From Gryganskiella cystojenkinii (Eukaryota; Mortierellomycota; Mortierellomycetes; Mortierellales; Mortierellaceae), in contig JAAAIG010000548.1 in assembly GCA_015852425.1 (NCBI GenBank), positions 1 through 25,310 of the forward strand: a DNA stretch of 25,310 bases. The letters run 5' to 3'. Under the pieces are notes generated by a model. That model ran no database searches. It had not been told where the DNA came from and saw only the letters and a list, made by a program, of their open reading frames with translations. Position 1 is the first letter of the stretch. The number at the start of each line of letters is the position of its first letter. Position numbers and translations under genes: made by a program. This document shows, one piece after another, positions 20,471-25,310 of the stretch.

Positions 20471-22596
20471 TTAGTCGAGGAAATCTCCTGGAAGTGGTTT
20501 ACCTTTGGTCTCAGTGGGATCTTCAGGTGAAAAGATTTTTTTAGTCTGGAGATCCTTGATCTCAAAGGTGTGGCCGCCGTCTCGGAAGGTACGGAGAACA
20601 TACGCTTCGAATATAATGCCACTAGCAGTCCCGTCGGGCTTATTGATGAGCATCGTCAACATCTGCGTGCAAGAGTCCTGATTCAGTAGATCCGCAACCT
20701 TCTCGGCAACATGTTTTGAAGCCCATTCCAATCGAAAGGATCGATGATCCTGTGAGGGCCAACGGTGAACCAGATGACTACTGAAGTCTAGTGAATCTTT
20801 TCCTTGTGCGAAGAGCTGCATCATCACCACTGGATTTTGGACCCTTTCGAGAGCCTGGGCAAGACGCTCACATGACCTTTCTTTGGCAGTCTCGAGGTTG
20901 TTGGGATAGAGACGTAACTCCTACCAATGAACAGGTCAAGGCGTCACAGAACAGATGATGAGTAAAGTTGAAATAATGTACGCATTGCTTATTTCGAGCA
21001 GATAAAGCTGTCTCAAGGAAAACGTGTTGCAAGTTGGGTCCTTAACATACCTTCATTGGTCTTGCTAGGACGTACATAGGTACACCGCCTATCTTCGAGT
21101 ACAGTTCTTGCACCAATTTCAAAGGAACCACTTTGAAATCTGCAACACAGCTCCGGCACATCTTTAACTCCTCCATTTTCCAAGGGACCATGTAGTAACG
21201 CCATGCTACCTCCTTGTCAACGTCTTGATATTTGTTGGTCTCGGAAAAAAGGATCTTTGTCGAAGCCGATATGACGGTCCTGGCTTGACTGAGTACTGGC
21301 TTAGGAGAGCTGTCTACAAAATACCATGTGTCCGGTAGACTAAGAAAAGGCTTGAAGTCCGCGATATGCCCTGTTCGGACAGTACTGTGCCCCCCAAAAG
21401 CATAACAGTCTGTGCTATCTTTGGTATGGAAAATAATAAGAGGGGGGTTGTCGTTGTCGCTCTCTGCAAGCAGTCGGATGGCCATGTATACCAGGAAGAC
21501 AGATTTGCCGATCCCAGATGTACCTGTAATGACGATCTGTTTCTCTAGGCTGCTCTCAAACTTCTCGAGGATCTTGTCGTAAAGATCGCTGTAAGTCCGT
21601 CTGATATAGAGATCGTCTGCACCAACGATAGGAAGATGAGTGCCGCTTGGAGTCGAAAATTTGTCCCTGTCTTTTATGTTGGCGTTTCGTAGCGCGAAGG
21701 CCGTTTGAGTCAAAGAGTCGAACTCGTCATCCTCGTTAACTTCCTGACCAATGAAATCAAGCAATGAGACTCTTTCTTTGTTGTTGAGACGGGAGAGTTT
21801 AGCTCGGCCATTCACCACAGCCTTTTCCGTAAGACCGGCTGCCTCAATCGCATCCTTCAGTTCAGACGTATTAAGGCGCGTCTTCTTGGAGGAGGAATCT
21901 GGTAAGAGCAACGGTTTACAAACAAAAGTACCAATCAGGGATATTAGCACGGTCATAAATGTCCATGAGTGAATGATGAAAATGACGAACAAGAAGGTTT
22001 GTTAGAAAGACATCAGTATAAAGAGGAGTAGACAAATTTCTCACCCTCATCGTCATCGCGGTCTCTTTTTTGGGCTATTGGAAGTAAAGAGAGAGAATGT
22101 AGGTAAATAACACGAACGGACACTACAATACGATAGCCTTTACAGAGGAGTTCAAGCGATTGATAAAACAAACCCCATTGGATATAACACGAATTGGAAA
22201 ATACGATAACCTTCCACAGACAAGTTCATCCACTTGCGAAAGCCAAGCTTTACCTTGTGAGGGAAGCTGAACAATGACGCGAATTGTTTTTCTCGGAGGA
22301 TGGCTGGTAAAGACGTCTGAGATGTCGTCCGAAGGGTCAAGCTCCGTTGGTGACTTGACCTCGCTAAGGGTAATTGCCCTTTGTTGCTTCGGAGGAGGAA
22401 TAGGGATGGCGACACGCCAGAGAGTGAGGTCTTTCGAGGCTGTCGTGCGCTTCAGCTTCTCGTTGATGGCATTCTTGAGGTGGTCAATGTTGGCTTTCTT
22501 GCGAGAGTCGGCTGGCTCGGAAATATTGACCTCGAAAACACTAGTTTGTCCATCGATTATACACCAGAAACTGTGGGTGACGGTGCTGCTGGCCAT
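20471..22596 (-). CDS. Crinkler (CRN) family protein with P-loop NTPase domain, probably truncated
   Basis: Exons: 22254-22596, 22045-22074, 21051-21898 and 20471-20920. Phases agree, giving about 556 residues from the ATG at 22596. Residues 1-114 are a ubiquitin-like CRN header with the DLTLWRVAIPI signature at about 56-66. A 30-nt exon and the start of exon 3 form a basic-acidic-basic linker (QKRDRDDDE, then DSSSKKTR) that looks like a bipartite nuclear signal. The NTPase follows with Walker A GTSGIGKS at about 240-247 and Walker B-like YFVD at about 307-310. CRN proteins were first described as oomycete effectors. Related genes are numerous in early-diverging fungi, where their role is mostly unknown; nuclear action and a C-terminal nuclease-like domain have been proposed for NTPase-bearing types. 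No secretion signal is visible. The frame stops early at 20471, upstream of a conserved-looking tail. Confidence 0.75.
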
Positions 22597-22674
22597 GGTG
22601 TTGCGAAGTGACAAAAAGAAAGGTCAAGGAGAAAGTGGTGTTCGGGAGCAAATGGGGATGAAGGAAAGAAAGGA

Positions 22675-22761
22675 CATTTCGCGCTGTGTCGCATCCAACG
22701 ACCCTGTGTTGCCACCATTAGTCACGCTTTGTACCACGGTGGCAACAGGTCGAGCGAAATG
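22675..22761. repeat. Interrupted inverted repeat upstream of the CRN gene
   Basis: CATTTCGC (22675-22682) pairs with GCGAAATG (22754-22761), and GTTGCCACC (22708-22716) pairs with GGTGGCAAC (22738-22746). The spacers are unequal (25 and 7 nt) and the central loop is 21 nt. It sits 79-165 bp upstream of the CRN start codon. Confidence 0.65.
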
Positions 22762-23017
22762 ATCGAGACATGTCCCGATTTGGTTGTCACTACCGCATTT
22801 CCCACACTAACAACCTCGATTGACTATGTTGAATTGAACGATTCAACCTTTGTCGTGGATCGAATAACATGATGTCTCAGAAATGAAAGATCTATCAATT
22901 CATTAACACTTGAACAAGAGTCATGTCAGGTTTACTGAGGAGGAAATAAAGACGACGAAAGGAGTTCTTGAGAACGGTTACAGTCAAGATATGATGGGTG
23001 AGGATATTAAACGAAGA
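22762..23017. other. Intergenic between the CRN and F-box genes
   Basis: No gene. One small hairpin (GTTGAAT 22828-22834 with ATTCAAC 22841-22847) is present. Confidence 0.5.
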
Positions 23018-23043
23018 CTTTTTATTTTCAGTAAAATAAAAGG
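23018..23043 (-). terminator. Palindromic poly(A) region of the F-box gene
   Basis: TTTTATTTT (23020-23028) and AAAATAAAA (23033-23041) form a perfect 9-bp inverted repeat around CAGT. On the minus strand this gives AATAAA about 40 nt past the stop codon of the F-box gene. Because it is palindromic, AATAAA is present on both strands. Confidence 0.6.
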
Positions 23044-23061
23044 GTATCTATCTTTTTGTGT

Positions 23062-25101
23062 TCAATCATCCCTATCGTCTCCCATATCGGCATGGTTTAC
23101 CCAAACAACATTCACCTCTGGTCTCTGTTCTCGCAAGGACCGGGCAAGATCCTCGCCCACATCAAACGCATCCTCGCTTCCAAACTCAACATGCTTCAAT
23201 TTAGGATGTCGAGTCTTGTTCGCCAACTCGGCAACAATCGCTTGGTCCAGGATCGAATGGGTGAACCAGATACTGACCGACTCCAGATTTGAGGGCTGAC
23301 GGACGACACTTGTCTGAGCTGGCTCCTCATCCGCTGAAGAATCATCGATGTCCTCGCTCTCGTCTTCGCGGTGACTGTTGTTGCTATTGGATTGCTGAAC
23401 GAGCGCAGACGACGTTGATCTGGCCGCACCCGAGGACAAAGACCAGCCCGAACTTGATGACGTTCCTCGGAAAGTGCCCAACGGAAAATCTGCAATCGAC
23501 GTAGCTCCGCTGCTTGCTTTCTCTCGACCTTCCAAGAACTGCAACAACTGAAGGATGTGACCGGATCTGACAAGCCCCCGATGTGATTGCGTCGCATGAA
23601 AGTCAATGACCCTGAGTCCCGGACAGAGCTTGGCCAGCTTGCGAATAAACGATCCTTGCAAAGGGTTACCCTGCCAGCATTGCGTGAGATGGAGCTCTGT
23701 CAGGTTCGGTAATGAATGTTGGGCCATAGCCATGAGGTATTGAGGCGGAATTGTACAGTTGACGAAATGAATCGAGTAGATTCCTGACTGTGAATGTTGC
23801 GTATGTTGAACGGTGGTTGAGAATGGCTGAGACAAGGTGATTGAAGCTGCTGTCGGCTGAGCCGTTGTTGTTGACGTCGACGATGAGGCTGCAGTGTTCA
23901 TTCCTGGGACCGGTGGCACTGGAGGCAACTGAGCTGTCGCGTTCGAAGAGCCAGTCGTGCTCAGGTTCAAAAACGAAGGCGGTCGAGGTGCCTGTGGCTC
24001 TGAGGATGATCCATTTTTCCGGCGGGCCTGATTTTGGTACGACTTGAGGTCAAACTTTGGTGGCCGTGGTCGCAGATCCGTCGGTGCTCCCAAAACAGAT
24101 ACAGGGTGGAAACCAGAGAACCACAACTTTTGAAGTTTCGGGCAAGAACTCGCCAGCAGTTGGAACAGTTGGCCACTCTGCGCGGTCGAGGAAGCCATAA
24201 TAGTCTCGTCATCCGTCGGCTCTAGTCCTGCTCTCGGCGCGGTCGTGGTGTTGTACGGGTCCAGGCTGAGCGATTGGGAATGAGAGTGTGGACGCCTTCC
24301 GCTACTGGCTTTCGATGATGCTGAGGCTGTGGTACCGATAGACGCCGAAGACGCTGAGAGATGCATGCCAGAGGAGCCCTGACTACTATCCAGGGAGTCC
24401 ATATTATCTCGACAGGCAGATGCAACGATTCCGTGGAGTAAGAGATCCTCGGTCGGGATCGCAGACTGGATTGAGAACGATCGAAGTTCAGTGCAGCAGG
24501 GAATAATCTCCAAGAGATCTTGAATCATATCCCCGCTCGATAATGAGACATGAAGGGCATGGATCATGGCGTGATATGGTAACAAAGTTGGCCAGGGGTA
24601 CGAGTTTCTTCTCTTCAGCCCAGGCGGCTTATCTGTGCCAGTCGATGTAGTCGCAGAAGAAGTGGGTCCTTGGTCTGCAAGAGAGGTTGCTGCTGCACGG
24701 TCCAAGTTGGACAGTAATTCGGTTGTAACCTCTTTGGGATTAGTAGGTACGCTTTTGGTGATGAGAAAGACGATTCGGTGCGAATTGCTTGCAGAGTACC
24801 GGACTTCTTGCCAAAGTTTTGCAGCACAGATATGGGCCCATGTCCAATTGAGAGTGATGACTTTGACGAGTTCACGGTTATCGAGGTAGTTGACAATCAG
24901 GTGAATGATTTCTGGTGGGACCGTTGTGATGCCCGGGCTGATGTTAGAGTTGGTTGCTTGAAGAGGTGGCAGTGGTGACACGGTTGTCCGTTGGAACTGG
25001 AGTGGCGACGCCTGCTGTGGTTGTGGAAGGATAGAAGGTGGTGCATTTGAGTGAATGGCAACGCCAGTTGTGTTTTGGATGAGGTTTGAAATGACATTCA
25101 T
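23062..25101 (-). CDS. F-box protein with leucine-rich segments
   Basis: A single exon encodes 679 residues. I chose the ATG at 25101 (MNVISNLIQNTTGVAIHSN); the frame is open to 25224, but that stretch is hydrophobic, pyrimidine-derived and looks like 5' UTR. Residues about 59-102 form a canonical F-box (TVPPEIIHLIVNYLDNRELV, then WTWAHICAAKLWQEV). Leucine-rich-like segments follow (CPKLQKLWFSGF, LPNLTELHLTQCW, CPGLRVIDF, HPKLKHVEF), interrupted by long Ser/Thr/Pro-rich low-complexity spacers. An acidic EDESEDIDDSSADEE stretch precedes the C-terminus. The family binds Skp1 and recruits substrates to SCF ubiquitin ligases; the substrate is unknown. It is only distantly related to the two degenerate F-box-like paralogues at 3088-7410. 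No introns. Confidence 0.88.
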   Translation of the reverse strand: MNVISNLIQNTTGVAIHSNAPPSILPQPQQASPLQFQRTTVSPLPPLQATNSNISPGITTVPPEIIHLIVNYLDNRELVKVITLNWTWAHICAAKLWQEVRYSASNSHRIVFLITKSVPTNPKEVTTELLSNLDRAAATSLADQGPTSSATTSTGTDKPPGLKRRNSYPWPTLLPYHAMIHALHVSLSSGDMIQDLLEIIPCCTELRSFSIQSAIPTEDLLLHGIVASACRDNMDSLDSSQGSSGMHLSASSASIGTTASASSKASSGRRPHSHSQSLSLDPYNTTTAPRAGLEPTDDETIMASSTAQSGQLFQLLASSCPKLQKLWFSGFHPVSVLGAPTDLRPRPPKFDLKSYQNQARRKNGSSSEPQAPRPPSFLNLSTTGSSNATAQLPPVPPVPGMNTAASSSTSTTTAQPTAASITLSQPFSTTVQHTQHSQSGIYSIHFVNCTIPPQYLMAMAQHSLPNLTELHLTQCWQGNPLQGSFIRKLAKLCPGLRVIDFHATQSHRGLVRSGHILQLLQFLEGREKASSGATSIADFPLGTFRGTSSSSGWSLSSGAARSTSSALVQQSNSNNSHREDESEDIDDSSADEEPAQTSVVRQPSNLESVSIWFTHSILDQAIVAELANKTRHPKLKHVEFGSEDAFDVGEDLARSLREQRPEVNVVWVNHADMGDDRDD

Positions 25102-25310
25102 TTTGAAATGAAAATGAAAGAGAAGGATGTGTAAAGAAGGATGGGAAGTTAAAATATAAAAAAGGGTGTGAGCGTGAGAAGCAAAAGTGGGTAAGCAGAC
25201 ACAACCATGACGCTGTTCTGCCAAAAAAAAAAAAAATGAGGAGTGAGCGAGTTGGGACTGCTCATTTTTCTACGAAACGACAGTTTTAGTTTTTTGGTGG
25301 CACTGAAAAA
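25102..25310. promoter_or_regulatory. Upstream region of the F-box gene
   Basis: On the gene strand it is pyrimidine-rich and contains TATATTTT (plus-strand AAAATATAAA at 25151-25160), about 50 nt before the ATG. A 13-A run lies near 25224. Nothing else is recognised. Confidence 0.35.

Noticed and set aside
22274..22762. Plus-strand open frame of 162 codons
   Set aside because: It is antisense to the CRN header exon, which shows a family signature and a proper splice donor.
25102..25224. N-terminal extension of the F-box protein to the ATG at 25224
   Set aside because: It translates a pyrimidine-rich leader with a TATA-like stretch. The ATG at 25101 is the better start.

Overview
This window looks like nuclear DNA of a filamentous fungus, most likely a Mortierellomycota relative (Mortierella/Linnemannia type). 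The evidence is: spliceosomal introns of about 70-180 nt with GTAAGT-like donors and CTAAY-like branch sites; a RECQL4-type helicase; a U2SURP/SR140 splicing factor; three F-box-type proteins, two of them tandem paralogues; and a Crinkler (CRN) family protein. The lineage is inferred from gene content and style, not measured. Every intact gene lies on the minus strand. The only gene-like remains on the plus strand are decayed.

Layout. 1-424: 5' part of a secreted beta-lactamase-like serine hydrolase, cut by the window edge. 425-3087: gene-poor DNA with a broken duplicated ORF (923-1477), a diverged tandem repeat (about 1577-2160) and a GC-rich repeat-border-like motif (2368-2399). 3088-7410: two tandem degenerate F-box/leucine-rich paralogues that share a 420-bp near-identical block with sharp edges, a probable gene conversion tract. 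7654-13901: a five-exon gene for a 1939-residue RECQL4-type helicase fused to an N-terminal Sld2-like domain and a long array of CDK-type phosphorylation sites. 14436-15148: a frameshifted pseudogene on the plus strand. 15890-18870: a ten-exon U2SURP/SR140 gene whose product ends at its LDGxP repeats, without the RS tail. 18871-20061: promoter DNA, two diverged copies of an unknown coding fragment and a C15 tract. 20062-22596: a CRN gene (ubiquitin-like header, nuclear-localisation linker, P-loop NTPase) whose conserved C-terminal part is cut off by a frameshift and a stop. 22597-23061: intergenic, with an inverted repeat and a palindromic poly(A) region. 23062-25101: an intronless canonical F-box protein.

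The genes do not form one pathway. Two are conserved housekeeping genes (replication initiation/genome stability; U2 snRNP splicing). They sit among lineage-expanded fast-evolving families (F-box-like, CRN) and gene relics. That mix suggests a region with active duplication, gene conversion and pseudogenisation next to stable core genes. Exon boundaries come from reading splice motifs and checking phase by hand; no transcript data were available.
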